A DNA stretch of 64,000 nucleotides from Theropithecus gelada. Taxonomy: Eukaryota > Chordata > Mammalia > Primates > Cercopithecidae. Below are positions 35,057 through 46,029 of this stretch, piece after piece. The notes below the pieces were generated by a model that worked only from the letters and a program-made list of their open reading frames with translations, made no database searches and was not told where the DNA came from. The translations under genes and the position numbers were made by a program. Every line of letters begins with the position of its first letter. The stretch's first letter is position 1. The stretch spans positions 16,596,482 to 16,660,481 of the forward strand of contig NC_037668.1 of assembly GCF_003255815.1 (NCBI RefSeq), written 5' to 3'.

Positions 35057-35082
35057 AGACTAATAATAATAATAATAATAAT

Positions 35083-35403
35083 CGGCCGGACGCGGTGGCT
35101 CATGCCTGTAATCCCAGCACTTTGGGAGGCCGAGGCAGGCGGATCACGAGGTCAGGAGATCGAGACCATCCTGGCTAACACGGTGAAACCCCGTCTCTAC
35201 TAAAAATACAAAAAATTAGCTGGGCGTGGTGGTGCGCGCCTGTAGTCCCAGCTACTCGGGAGGCTGAGGCAGGAGAATGGCGTGAGCCTGGGAGGCGGAG
35301 CTTGCAGTGAGCCGAGATCGCGCCACTGCACTCCAGCCTGGGCGACAGAGCGAGACTCCGTCTCAAAAAAAAAAAAAAAAAAAAAATAATAATAATAATA
35401 ATA
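35083..35403 (+). mobile_element. AluY, full length, young
   Basis: Inserted in an (AAT)n run that is present on both sides (35061-35082 and 35386-35403). Confidence 0.94.
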
Positions 35404-35563
35404 ACAATCAAGAATGGGGATAGGAGTAGTATAGGACAGAGTAGGGTGAGACAGAAGACGGCTGCAACAAGGAAAGGTGGTGGGTACTATTAACAGAAGG
35501 TGCGCACCATTAATCTGGTGGTCTGTGTGTCTGTGTGTACATCTCCAAAGATTCCTCCTACTA

Positions 35564-35722
35564 GCCAGGCGCAGTGCCTCACATCTGCAGCCCCAGCTAC
35601 TTGGGAGGCTGAGGTGGGTGGATCACTTGAGCCCAGGAGGTTGAGGCTGCAGTGAGCCGTGATAGCCCCACTGCACTCCAGCCTGGGTGACAGAGCAAGA
35701 CCTTGTTTAAAAAAAAAAAAAA
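35564..35722 (+). mobile_element. Alu right-arm-type fragment
   Basis: 'agccaggcgcagtgcctcac' to 'gaccttgtttaaaaaaa', followed by (TG)n(TA)n to 35752. Confidence 0.83.
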
Positions 35723-35835
35723 TGTGTGTGAGTGTGTGTGTGTATATATATATTCCTCTTACCCTTTCCCAGGCAATGGTTACCACAATTCTGCTACTAT
35801 CACCATTGATTTACTTTGCCTATTCTTGAACTTTA

Positions 35836-36138
35836 TTTTTTATTTTTGTTTTATTTTTTGAGACGGAGTCTTGCTCTGTTGCCCAGGCTGGAGTGCAGTG
35901 GCACGATCTCAGCTCACTGCAACCTCTGCCACCCAGGTTCAAGCGATTCTCCTGCCTCAGCCTCCCAAGTAGCTGCGATTACAGGTGCACACCACCACAC
36001 CTGGCTAATTTTTGTGTTGTTAGTAGAGATGGGGCTTCAGCATCTTGGCCAGGCTAGTCTTGAACTCCTGACCTTGTGATCCACCTGTCTCAGCCTCCCA
36101 AAGTGCTGGGATTACAGGTATAAGCCACCACGCCTGGC
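35836..36138 (-). mobile_element. Alu, full length
   Basis: Target duplication 'ttgaacttta' on both sides. Confidence 0.92.
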
Positions 36139-36139
36139 T

Positions 36140-36258
36140 TGAACTTTATATAAATGGAATCATACTATATATGTATAGTATATATATATACACACACACA
36201 CATATATACACATATAGGCACACATATATAAATGGAATCATACTCTCTATATATATGA
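36140..36258. repeat. (TA)n/(CA)n-rich tandem region
   Basis: The unit 'tatataaatggaatcatact' occurs at 36147-36166 and again at about 36225-36244. Between the copies are TA and CA dinucleotide runs. Confidence 0.85.
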
Positions 36259-36268
36259 AGTTCAAGAT

Positions 36269-36565
36269 TTTTTTTTTTTTTTGAGTCGGAGTGTCACTCT
36301 TGTTGCCCAGGCTGGAGTGCAATGGCACAATCTCGGCTCACCACAACCTCCGCCTCCCAGGTTCAAGTGATTCTCCTACCTCAGCCTCCCGAGTAGCTGG
36401 GATTACAGGCATGCACCACTATGCCTGGCTAATTTTTGTATTTTTAGTAGAGACAGAGTTTCTTCATGTTGGTCAGGCTAGTCTCGAACTCCTGACCTCA
36501 GGTGATTCGCCTGCCTCGGCCTCCCAAAGTGCTGGGATTACAGGTGTGAGCCACTGCACCCGGCC
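36269..36565 (-). mobile_element. Alu, full length
   Basis: Antisense, 'gagtcggagtgtcactcttg' to 'gagccactgcacccggcc'. Confidence 0.92.
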
Positions 36566-37229
36566 CATTCCTGTTGATTTAAATATCCAGGTAAATGAGT
36601 CTTCCAGGCCACTGGCCTCTCAGTCTCCTGATCTCCCCTTCTAGTCCATTCCTCTCTCCTGAATGCGTATTTCCTACCTTTTTTCTCCTCAAACTCCTAG
36701 TTTCTTCATCATCCTCACTCTTAGAGGGTGATCTTGATTTTTTATTCTTACAGAGTTTGACAACACATGCTCTTTCTTATACCACTGGGCAACAGAAACA
36801 ACAAAGAGATATCCCACAGCTCCCCAGCTCCCTCGACCCATGCCCGCTCACTCTGCCTTCTCTCCCAATTATTATTCGGGAACTGTTCCTGCCGCTGTGT
36901 AAGGCAATGCCTCTGTTTGTGAACTTGACCCTCTCGCTCACCTTCTGAAGAACATGGTTCCAGGAACTTTCCTTATCGCTCTGCTACTTCAGTTTTTCCT
37001 GTCTACAGGATCCTCCCCACCCGTGTACTAACATACAACTTCTTCATCTTCAAATAAATAGTCCTTTCCTTGGGTCAGTAGAACCTGATGAGAAAAAGAG
37101 ATAACTATTAAAAGAAACAGTCCTTTCTTGGTCGCCTTTTTCCCTCTAGTTACCATCTTTTTTCTCCTTCCTTCCTTTGAAAGAGTTTTATAGTGACTTT
37201 TCTTTTTTCCTCCTCCATTCTTCTGAACC
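36566..37229. other. Intergenic, C/T-rich old sequence
   Basis: Pyrimidine-rich text in the same style as the L2 that follows, perhaps its more decayed 5' part. No gene; the open frame 36595-36948 is a by-product of C/T richness. Confidence 0.4.
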
Positions 37230-38085
37230 CATTCCATGCAGGCTTTTGTCCCCACCAGTCCATCAAATCTCTCCTTATCATGATCACCGGTGACCTCCAT
37301 TTTGCTTAAATCCATTGGTCAATTCTCAGGTTTCATCCTATTTGATATTTTAGTGGCATCTGACTATCATTCTCTCTTCCTCTTTCTTGAGATACTTTTT
37401 AAATTTAGCTTGAAGGTTACAACATTCTCCTGGTTCCCTCCTTCCTCTTTGCTGTTCTTCTCATCTCCTTGACCTTTTAACTTTGGAGTTTCCTGTGCCT
37501 CAGTCCTCCCTTGGTGATCTCATCCATTCTGACCTGGGTTTTAAACACTGTCTATAAGCTGATGACACCTACATTTGTATCTCCACCTGGATGTGTAATA
37601 CCTCAACATGACTAAAACTGAGCTACCGACCTAACCCCTAAAACCTGCTTCTCCTGTAGTCTTCTCAGCTCAAGAAATGGGGCAATATCATGCTTCTACT
37701 TCCTCAGCCTCCAAGCTCTGGAGTCTTTTCTTTCTCTCACACCGCACTTTCAACCCTTTTAAAACGTAAGTCAGGCCACCACGTCATCTGTCTCCTTTTG
37801 ATGGCCTCCTATCCCACTCTGAGAAAATGCCAAAGAACTTCCCATAGCTTCCAAAGCATCCCATGACCCAACTCGCTCCTCCCACCCACTCTGGAACACA
37901 CTCCCCACCTGAGGACCTTGTACTTGTTCTTTCTTCCTGGAATGTTCTTGTCCCAGATAGCTGCATGGCTCACTCCCTCATCTCCTTCAGACCTTTACTT
38001 AACCACCATCTTCTCGGAAAGGCCTTCATTGTCCACCCTATCTAAAATTGCAACCCTCCCACACTTACTGTCATCCTTCCCTGCT
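37230..38085 (+). mobile_element. L2 LINE fragment, 3' region
   Basis: Follows L2 order: 'gatgacacctacatttgtatctcc', 'acctggatgtgtaatacctc', 'catgactaaaactgagct', 'gatagctgcatggctcactcc', 'aaggccttcattgtccaccc'. Decayed and noncoding. An Alu begins exactly at its right end. Confidence 0.75.
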
Positions 38086-38387
38086 TTTTTTTTTTTTTTT
38101 TTTTTTGAGACGGAGTCTTGCTCTGCGCCCAGGCTGTAGTGCAGTGGCGCAATCTCGGTTCACTGCAACTTCTGCCTCCCGGGTTCAAGCGATTCTCTTG
38201 CCTCAGCCTCCCAAGTAGCTGGGACTATAGGTGTGTGCCACCATGCCCAGCTAATTTTTTGTATTTTTAGTACAGACAGGGTTTCACCGTGTTAGCCAGG
38301 ATGGTCTCGATCTCCTGACCTCGTGATTCACCCGCCTCGGCCTCCCAAAGTGCTGGGATTACAGGTGTGAGCCACCGCACCTAGCCG
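38086..38387 (-). mobile_element. AluY
   Basis: Antisense, 'gagacggagtcttgctctg' to 'gccaccgcacctagcc'. Flanked by 'cctgctt' on both sides. Confidence 0.92.
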
Positions 38388-38516
38388 CCTGCTTTGTTTT
38401 TTGATTGTTTTTGTTTTTAAATTAACACTTTATTTTTTACAGCATTTTTAGGTTTACAGAAAAACTGAGCACAAAATGGGAGTTCCCACATATCCTCTCT
38501 CCAGTTTCCCGTTGTT

Positions 38517-38720
38517 ATTATTTTGAGACAAGGTCTTGGTCTTTTGCCCAGGCTGGAGTGCAGTGGTGTGACTATACCTCACTGCAACTTTGACCTCCAG
38601 GGCTCAGGTGATTCTCCCTCCTCAGCCTCCCAAATAGCTGGGACCACAGGCGTGCACCACCATGCCACACTTAAAAAAAGTTTTTTTGTAGAGATGGGGT
38701 CTCTTCATGTTGTTCAGGTT
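38517..38720 (-). mobile_element. Alu fragment
   Basis: Antisense right arm and part of the left arm ('gagacaaggtcttggtctttt' to 'tcttcatgttgttcagg'). Confidence 0.85.
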
Positions 38721-38794
38721 ACCCTATTATTCATTAATATCTTGCATTAGTGTGGTACATTTGTTACAATTGATGAACCAATATGGATTCTTTA

Positions 38795-39028
38795 TTATTA
38801 AGAGACAGGGTCTCACTTTGTTGCCCAGGCTGGAGTGCAGCAGCAGGATCATAGCTCACTGGGGCCTCAAACTGCTGGGCTCAAGGAACTCTCCCGCTTC
38901 AGCCTCTTGAGTACTTGGGACTACAGGTGTGCGCCACTGTACTCCGCTAATTTTTCTAATTTTTTTGTTGATCCTCCCGCTTTGGCCTCCCAAAGTTCAG
39001 GGATTACATGTGTGAGCCACCACGCTCA
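38795..39028 (-). mobile_element. Alu with internal deletion
   Basis: 'gagacagggtctcactttgttg' to 'gagccaccacgctcac'; ~50 bases missing after 'ctaatttttttgttg'. Confidence 0.85.
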
Positions 39029-39384
39029 CAGGGTTCAGTCTTTGTGTTGTACATTCCATGGCTTTTGACAAATGAATAATGCCATGTATCCACTATTACA
39101 GTATCATACAGAATAGTTTCAGTGTCCTTAGAGTCCCCTGTGCTCCATTTATTCATCTCCCTCCCTCCACCTGAACCCTCGGCAACCAACCACTGATCTT
39201 TTTACTCTCTCTAGTTTTGCCTTTTCTAGAATGTCACGTAGTTGGAATCATACAGCATGCAGCCTTTTCAGATTGGCTTCCTCATTTATACATGTGCACT
39301 GCAGATTCCTCTCTGTCTTTGCATGGCTTGATAGCTCTATTTTATTCCTTGCAGCTATCAGTTCTAATATTTATTGTTTGTCTT

Positions 39385-39480
39385 CTCTTTAAGAATGTGT
39401 GTTTCATGACAGGGCTTCTTGTCTGCTTTGTTAACTGCTGCACCCCCAGTACCTGGAATAGTACCTCCTTCCATGGTTGT
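39385..39480 (+). repeat. L2 3'-end fragment
   Basis: 'cttcttgtctgctttgttaactgctgcacccccagtacctgg' matches the terminal part of L2. Confidence 0.65.
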
Positions 39481-39542
39481 GCTAAGGATTGCATGAGTTA
39501 TTAATGATATACATAAAGTTTTTCTTTTTGTGTGTGTGTGTG

Positions 39543-39830
39543 TTTTTTTTTTGAGACAGGGTCTTGCTCTGTCTCCCAGGCTGGAGTGCAGTGGTGTGAT
39601 CCCAGCTCACTGCAGCTTTGACTTCCTAGGCTCAAGCGATCCTTCCATCCCAGCCTCCCCAGCAGCTGGGATCACAGTCGCCTGCCAACACCCCTGGCTA
39701 ATTTTTTTTTCCCAAATATTTTGTAGAGGCAGAGTCCTGCTATGTTGCACAGGCTGGTCTCGAACTCCAGGGCTCAAGCGAGCTACCCACCTAGACTTCT
39801 CAAAGTGCTGGGATTACAGGTGTGAGTCCC
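39543..39830 (-). mobile_element. Old Alu
   Basis: Antisense after a (TG)n run at 39529-39542. Confidence 0.9.
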
Positions 39831-40039
39831 CCATAATATTATGTGTATATGAGTAGTAACTGTTATTCCGTATAGGAAGACCAGAAGAGGAGGTGGAAAT
39901 GGAATGCTGGTTACTTACATAGGGACCCTTAAATAGTCCTCAGAGAAGGAAGAGCACCTGAGCTGGAGCGACTGGGAGCAAATGCAGGCGGACCGAGCAC
40001 ACAGGATGCAAGTCTCTGGGAGAAAGGGCACACTAATCC

Positions 40040-40250
40040 CAAATGCCAGTTACTTTACAAAGCACATTTACATTCTAAAATCATTTAATTCTCACAAAAA
40101 TAATATTGTCAGGTGGTATTATAATCCCCGTTTTACCCATGAGAAAACAGGATCTGGGAGGTTAAGCGACTTGCCCATTGCCATCATAGGGCAAGTGGTG
40201 GCTCCAGGATTCCCATCCATAAGTTCTGACTCATACTTCAAAGGAGCTCG
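40040..40250 (+). repeat. MIR element
   Basis: 'ttacaaagcacatttacattc', 'ttataatccccgttttacccatgagaaaacagg', 'gaggttaagcgacttgcccattg' follow MIR order. Confidence 0.85.
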
Positions 40251-40336
40251 GAAACTGCCGGGGCGCGATGGGGAGTCCTGGTTCCAGTGTCCTGGGACTC
40301 CTGGGCAGGGTAACAAAACCACTTTTAAAAACCCTG

Positions 40337-40930
40337 CCGGGCGCGGTGGGTCACACCTGTAATCCCAGCACTTTGGGAGGCTGAGGCGGGTGGATCATTT
40401 GAGGTCAGAAGTTCGAGACCAGCCTGGCCAATATGGTGAAACCCCGTCTCTACTAAAAATACAAAAATGGCCGGCCACGGTGGCTCACACCTGTAATCCC
40501 AGCACTTTGGGAGGCCGAGGAGGGCAGAGCACGAGGTCAGGAGATCGAGACCATTCTGGCTAACATGGTGAAACCCCGTCTCTACTAAAAATACAAAAAA
40601 TTAGCCGAGCGTAGTGGCCGGCACCTGTAGTCCCAGCTACTCGGGAGGCTGAGGCAGGAGAATGGCGTGAACGCGGGAGGCGGAGCTTGCAGTGAGCCGA
40701 GATCGCACCACTGCACTCCAGCTTGGGCGACAGGGCCGAGACTCCGTCTCAAAAAAAAAAAAAAAAATTAGCCGGGCGGGTAGTGTTGCACACCTGTAAT
40801 CCCAGCTAGTCGGGAGGCTGAGGCTGGAGAATCGCTTGAGCCTGGGAGGTGGAGGTTGCAGTGAGCCGAGGTCCCGCCACTGCACTCCAGTCTGGACTAC
40901 AGAATGAGGCCCTGTTTAAAAAAAAAAAAC
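40337..40930 (+). mobile_element. Alu interrupted by a second Alu
   Basis: Outer left arm 40337-40467 and right arm 40766-40930 are separated by a complete Alu (40468-40765) inserted in the linker after 'aatacaaaaat'. Confidence 0.88.
40468..40765 (+). mobile_element. AluY nested inside another Alu
   Basis: Near-consensus copy 'ggccggccacggtggctcac' to its A-run at 40751-40765. Confidence 0.9.
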
Positions 40931-40937
40931 TTCGCCA

Positions 40938-41197
40938 AGGTAGGGAGCAGTGGCTCACGTCTGAAGGATCTCTTGAGACCAGCCTGGGCAACATGGCAAA
41001 ACCCTGTCTCTACAAAAAATTAAACTAGCCGGGTGTGTTGGCTGTCTCTTGTAGTCCCAGCTACTCAGGAGGCTGAGGGGGGAGGATCACTGGGGCCTGG
41101 GAGGTTGAGGCTGCAGTCAGCCGTGATCGCACCACTGTGCTCCCACCCGGGCAACAGAGTGAGACTGCCTCAAAAAAACTAATTAAAAAAAAAAAAC
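40938..41197 (+). mobile_element. Alu with left-arm deletion
   Basis: 'gtagggagcagtggctcacgtctgaagg' skips most of the left arm. Ends at the edge of the CpG island. Confidence 0.87.
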
Positions 41198-41733
41198 ACC
41201 ATGCAGTTAACGAGCGGCTGCGTGCGCGAGGTGGCACGCTGGGCTTGCATACGAATTCTGCCAGTGCTATTAGAACATTTAAGAGATTCATTTTCCGAGC
41301 GACTCCTCCCTTTCCCCCGCCTGCAGGGGGCGTGGCAACAAAGCGCGGGAAAACTCGACCTTGACCCCACCCCCTACTCCTTGCTGGGGGCGGGGAAAAG
41401 GGGAGCTCTTAAATGGGAAATGGAGCTGGGGGGTACCTCCAGCCCATACTTAGGAAGCCTATCAGTTGCCCCTTTAAGGCCTCTTTGGAAATGGCCCAGG
41501 CCACGCCAGCACTCCTAACGTCGCCTCCCCCGCTTCCGGTCCGCGAGCACTTCCCAACCTTTAGGTCCCGATTCCTTCCACGTTCGGAATCCCGTACCCC
41601 GTCCACGCCCTCCCGCAGAGGGAGGAGCGACGGGTTACGCTGTGGCCCAGGAGCTGGCCCGTGCGAGGATCCCATCCATCAGATTATATGGCGATTTAGA
41701 CGGTGGGAAGACAGCGAGGAAATGGTCAGCGGA

Positions 41734-41741
41734 TGACGTAA
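41734..41741 (+). promoter_or_regulatory. CRE-like site TGACGTAA
   Basis: CREB/ATF-type core in 'cggatgacgtaatg', ~500 bp upstream of the ZNF687 first exon. Confidence 0.5.
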
Positions 41742-41934
41742 TGTTTGGGGTGGCGTCCCATTCTGTGACTTCTGCCCGGCATCAGTGACACGGAATTAGC
41801 TTGAAACAGTGCAAAAGGACCTACACTTCCGTCCTGCACTCCGACTCAGTGCGGTTCTGCTCAAAGCGTCCACTACACAGAAGCTGGATTCCTTCGATTC
41901 GCGAAAGTGAACTGCAGCTTCAAGCTTCGAGCGG

Positions 41935-42235
41935 CCAATAGGGAGCGAGGGGCGGAGACGCACCTGGGCGCTCCCCTCTCTAGTAGGAAAGCCGGGAAGC
42001 AGGCTGGCTTCTTTCTAAGCGACAGTGGCGGAGGCCAATCGTTTCCGTGACTTGCAGATGGGGCAGACGGACCCTTGCGCAGCCAATGGGGAGAGGTATC
42101 TTCAGAGGGCCTCGGCCCCTTGCCCAATGAGCATAAGAGGACTGTGCGGGGCTAGTTCCGAGCGGCAGTACTTAGGACCAACCCAGTGCGGGGCTGGGAG
42201 GGGCGCAGGGCTGAGCGAAGGGGGCAAGGGCCAAT
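41935..42235 (+). promoter_or_regulatory. ZNF687: Array of five CCAAT boxes (NF-Y type)
   Basis: CCAAT occurs in the same orientation at 41935, 42035, 42083, 42124 and 42231, with spacings of 100, 48, 41 and 107 bp, in a TATA-less GC-rich context. Confidence 0.7.
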
Positions 42236-42239
42236 GGCG

Positions 42240-42411
42240 AGTGCGAAAGCGGGCAGCCCAGACCCGGAGCGCGGAGGGAGGAGAGGGAGGGGGGAGGCTG
42301 AACCGGAGAGAAGCAGGAAGTAGCGGCGGCCGCGGGGAGGGCGGCGGTGGCGGCGGCGGCTGGAGTGGGGCAGAGACCGCCGGGTCTCGGCCCGCACCAG
42401 GAGCGGAACAA
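42240..42411 (+). other. ZNF687: ZNF687 noncoding first exon (5' boundary approximate)
   Basis: GC-rich, with (GGC)n near 42341-42362, ending at a donor CAA/GTAAGC at 42411/42412. The next exon starts at 46283 after 'gttttcatcag'. The transcription start is inferred from the CCAAT boxes. Confidence 0.6.
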
Positions 42412-42423
42412 GTAAGCGTGCCT

Positions 42424-42495
42424 GGGGTAAATACCCGCCCTTGGCTCCGCCCACTTGGGGGGGCGGGTAAATACCCCCGCCCCTCCCCCACTTGG
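42424..42495 (+). repeat. Imperfect ~40-bp tandem duplication
   Basis: 'gggtaaatacccgccc...cccacttgg' (42424-42458) is followed by 'gggtaaatacccccgccc...cccacttgg' (42465-42495), in the first bases of ZNF687 intron 1. Confidence 0.75.
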
Positions 42496-43480
42496 TCAAC
42501 TACCCCCTTCTCCGCGCCGCCCCCTGGGGCGGCTTCTAAGAGGGCCCAGACACCGCCTCCATCCATTGGGGCGGATGGGCAAAACTCCCGGCCTGTTGAA
42601 AGCACAGCCCCTAGCCGGGTAAACCCCCAGGAGGGTCGAGAACCCCAAGTCCTGGCGCCCCCAGCTCGAGAGGCACCCGAAGTGCGGCCCGGAGATTGGA
42701 GGCTGCGGGATGTCGCGACCTAAAATGGTGTCCGTTCCCGGGGATGGGGGCGGGGGGACTGGGCCAGGCCGGAGCGGAGCCTGCACCCCGACTGGGCGCG
42801 GGTCAGCGTCCGGGCCCGGGCAAGACTCAGGCTTGCGCCCCTGGCCCCATGTGCACCCTCTGATCAGTCTCCAGTCTCTAGCGAGCCTCCGGGAGTCCGC
42901 GGCGGAGGGAGGTTCCGCTGCGCCCGGAGGCGAGGGGACGAGGTCCGAGTTGGGACGGACCCCGGCTAGAGAGCTGAGAGTCGCGCAGAGACCGCCCCCT
43001 CTCTCCTCCCCTCTTTGCCAGCTCCCCACCCCATCCTGTGTAGTCCCGGGTCCCCAGGTGCTGCGCAGCAGGTACCAAAGGGCCTGGCCTGACTGAGGCC
43101 CGGCCTTCGCTTCGCACGCCGGTGCGAGTGAGAGAAGCGCCGCGCGCCTCAGTTTCCCTTGTAGTTTCTCTTGTGTACACCCCGCCCCCTCCTCGCAACC
43201 CAGGACTTGCTCCCCGCGCCGGCCCTCGGCAGATGGCAGGGACTTAATTCCGCCCGCTGCCCAGCTTGGCCGCAACCTAATCGCCGCCAGCCCCTCGCCC
43301 TCCTCTGCGCTGCAGGCCTTGGGCCCGGGCAAAGGGCAGTGAAGCCCCCACTCGACCTGGGTCTGTTCAGCCTTTTCCTGTTCAGCCTCTTTGGCTTTTG
43401 GGGAAGCACAGAGGGAAAGGGGGCGGGGGAGATAGGAGCCCTAGAGACAGGGCTCAGCAGTCGCAGGAAGGCCTGATCTT

Positions 43481-44828
43481 CCTTGGCCTTGAGCTCGGCG
43501 ACTTGCTTGGTTGACTGCTCTGAGTGGGTGGCCATCGGATGACCTCTAAGTCACTGGAACTCCCAAGAGGGAGGTGGCTGGCGGCGGGGGGCGTGCGGGT
43601 GAGTTCGCAGGTGTTTTCTAGTCTTTGCTGGTCTTCCCTGTACCAGTCCACTTTTCTGAGTACCTGAATGGAAGGTAGCTCAGGCCTCTGATCAGGAGGG
43701 AGCCAGGCTTAGGAGCCAGGCCCATAGAGACAAGGGGTTTTGTTTAAACCCAGAGTCTGCAGAATTAAATAGGGTGGGAGTGAGGGAAGGACTCCCCCTT
43801 TGTCTGGTTGGTATCCTTTGCCCCCACCCCCACCTTGGTCCCAGGAATTCCAGCTGCCACATGCTGCGGCTGTCTCTAGTTACAGTATGAAGGCTGGAGA
43901 GAAGTGGGAGAACTGGCTTCGAGAAATGGCCTGCAACCTGGGCATGGAATGGATAGGGATAGATTCTTTAGTTGCTTCTTCGTAGATACAGAAACAGTCA
44001 TGGGGAGGCACTGGCAGGGGACAGACATGGGTCTCCCACAAACTCTGAGCTGGCCTGCTTGTTCGATTAGTGCCACATAATTCTTGTGGGATTTTAAATT
44101 TTATTTTTTGCACTTGGCTAGGTTGAGGTTAGGTGAAACTTCCTGGGCTACTGTTGCCACAGGAAAATGGAAAGGGTGAGGAGTTTAAGTTAGGGAATGG
44201 AATGGGGTGAGGAGCTCGGAGCAGAAATGATGGGTGAGGGGTGAAGGAGCCTGGCTTTTCCCCACTGTGGCAGCTGTGCTGGATAAGTGTGTACCCTGGG
44301 AGTTTTAGCCTCAAGAGAGCAAGCTGCGGAGGGGTGGTGAAGGAGGGGCTGGCTAGGGGAGGGCCAGGCACTCTGGGGAAGGTAGTGAGCGAGCAGCAGG
44401 TGTTTGTGACAGGAGAGGCCTAGGCTGGGGCCCTTGTGACCAGGCTGCCATCACCATTTTCCCCTCTGTCTCTTCTCTTTGTCTCTTTCTGTTCCTGTGT
44501 CTTATTTTTTCCATCTTGGTCTCTTGGGTAATTTCCTTGAGTCCTTTTCTCCCTGCTGACCAAGCTAGATCTCCAGGTGCCAGTGATGGCCCCAGGTGCC
44601 CTAGATTTGATCCTGCATGACCCCTGACTCTTGCCTCCGACCCCAGCCCTAGAGTTCCAGGGGTTATTCCTTTCCAGCTCTTCCTTGACCTGACATGTCC
44701 TTGCTTGGTTCATCTGGAATAGTGAATCGTATTCTCAGTGTGATTCTTACATTAGCAATTTCGTATCGTGCTCAGAATAACCCTATGATATATAGATCAC
44801 TTGTGCTCTCTGTCTTGTCTTTTCTTTT
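43481..44828. other. ZNF687 intron 1, single-copy part
   Basis: No repeat family or further exon recognised between the CpG island and the next Alu. Confidence 0.5.
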
Positions 44829-45090
44829 TCTTCTTTTTTTTTTTTGAGACAGGGTCTCACTCTGTCACCCAGGCTGGAGTGCGTGGCGTGATCATGGCCC
44901 ATCACAGCCTCGACCTCCTGGGCTCAGGGGATCCTCCCATGTCAGCTGGGAGGCATAGCTGGGAATACAGGCATGTGCCATCATGCCTGGGGAGTTTCAC
45001 CATGTTGCCCAGGGTGGTCTTGAACTCCTGGGCCCAAGTGATTGACCTCCCAAAGTGCTGGGATTACAGATGTGAGCCACCACACCCGGC
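44829..45090 (-). mobile_element. Old Alu with deletions
   Basis: Antisense in ZNF687 intron 1, 'gagacagggtctcactctgtc' to 'gagccaccacacccggcc'. Confidence 0.88.
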
Positions 45091-45445
45091 CATTTGTGTC
45101 CTCTTTCAAACAGCAAAAGTAAGGCACTGAAGAAACTTGCTTGTACTGCAGGCCCCTGATAAAGCTGAACGAGGATCATTTCTTAAGTCTTGGCTTACGG
45201 CCTTGCCCCTTTGTACACATAGCCTTTCAGATCTCTGTGGACCCCAGAAGATCCATGAAGAATATGAATTGATTCCATGTGGACATGAATGAGCCCTTAA
45301 ACCTAGAGCATCATATACATCATCCTCCTTAATGATAGTATCGATTATTTGGTTCTGTGCTGGGCACAGGAGGGGATGAGCTGGTTTCCACCAGGATGCT
45401 CAATGAGCTCCCCTGTTCCTGTATTTCTTCTTCTTTTTTGTGTGT

Positions 45446-45733
45446 TTTTTCCTGAGATGGAGTCTTGCTCTGTCACCCAGGCTGGAGTGCAGTGGCACAA
45501 TCTCGGCTCACTGCAAGCTCCGCTTCCCGAGTTCAAGCAATTCTTTTGCCTCAGCCTCCCGAGTAGCTGGGACTATAGGTGAGTGCTGCCACGCCCAGCT
45601 ACTTTTTGTATTTTTAGTAGCCCCGGGGTTTCACCATCTTGGCCAGGATGGTCTTGATCTCCTGACCTCGTGATCCGCCCGCCTCTGCCTCCCAAAGTGC
45701 TGGGATTACAGGTGTCAGCCAGTGTGCCTGGCC
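45446..45733 (-). mobile_element. Alu, full length
   Basis: First of two insertions into the same 11-bp target 'cctgtatttct' (copies at 45418, 45735, 46035). Confidence 0.92.
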
Positions 45734-45744
45734 CCCTGTATTTC

Positions 45745-46029
45745 TTTTTGAGACAGGGTCTTACTCTGTCCAGGCTGGAGTGCAGTGGCATGATCTTGGC
45801 TCACTGCAACCTCAACCTCATGGGTTCAAGTGATTCTTCTGCCTCAGCCTCCTGAGTAGTTGCTATTACAGGCATGCGCCACCACACCTGTCTAGTTTTT
45901 TGTATTTTTAGTAGAGACAGGGTTTCACTATGTTGGCCAGGCTGGTCTCAAACTCCTGACCTCAAGTGATCCACCTGCCTCAGTCTCCCAAAACACTGGG
46001 ACTACAAGCATGAGCCACCGCACCTGGCC
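45745..46029 (-). mobile_element. Alu, full length
   Basis: Second insertion into 'cctgtatttct'; almost no tail remains (tttttgagacag). Confidence 0.92.

Larger units (their letters stand above)
38425..39356 (-). mobile_element. Old L1M fragment, antisense, split by two Alus
   Basis: Pieces 38425-38516, 38721-38794 and 39029-39356 are collinear. Landmarks are 'tttaggtttacagaaaaactgagc', 'gtggtacatttgttacaattg', 'ttgtgttgtacattccatgg' and 'ttgccttttctagaatgtcac'. Confidence 0.78.
41210..43480. promoter_or_regulatory. ZNF687: CpG island over the ZNF687 promoter
   Basis: CpG-dense, Alu-free block of ~2.3 kb between an Alu and intron 1, peaking at 42140-42420 and 42700-43150. It contains the CCAAT array, the first exon and its donor. 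Long open frames on both strands here (for example 42025-42723 and complement 42496-43332) are explained by high GC content. Confidence 0.85.

Noticed and set aside
36595..36948. 117-residue open frame in the intergenic region
   Set aside because: Low-complexity C/T-rich text next to an L2; no start context, domain or neighbouring exon.
39982..40362. 126-residue open frame
   Set aside because: Overlaps a MIR and runs into an Alu.
42496..43332. 278-residue minus-strand open frame (and a 232-residue plus-strand frame at 42025-42723)
   Set aside because: Both lie in the CpG island/first intron of ZNF687, where GC-rich DNA lacks stop codons. They are Pro/Gly/Arg-rich with no domain, and cross the first-exon donor.
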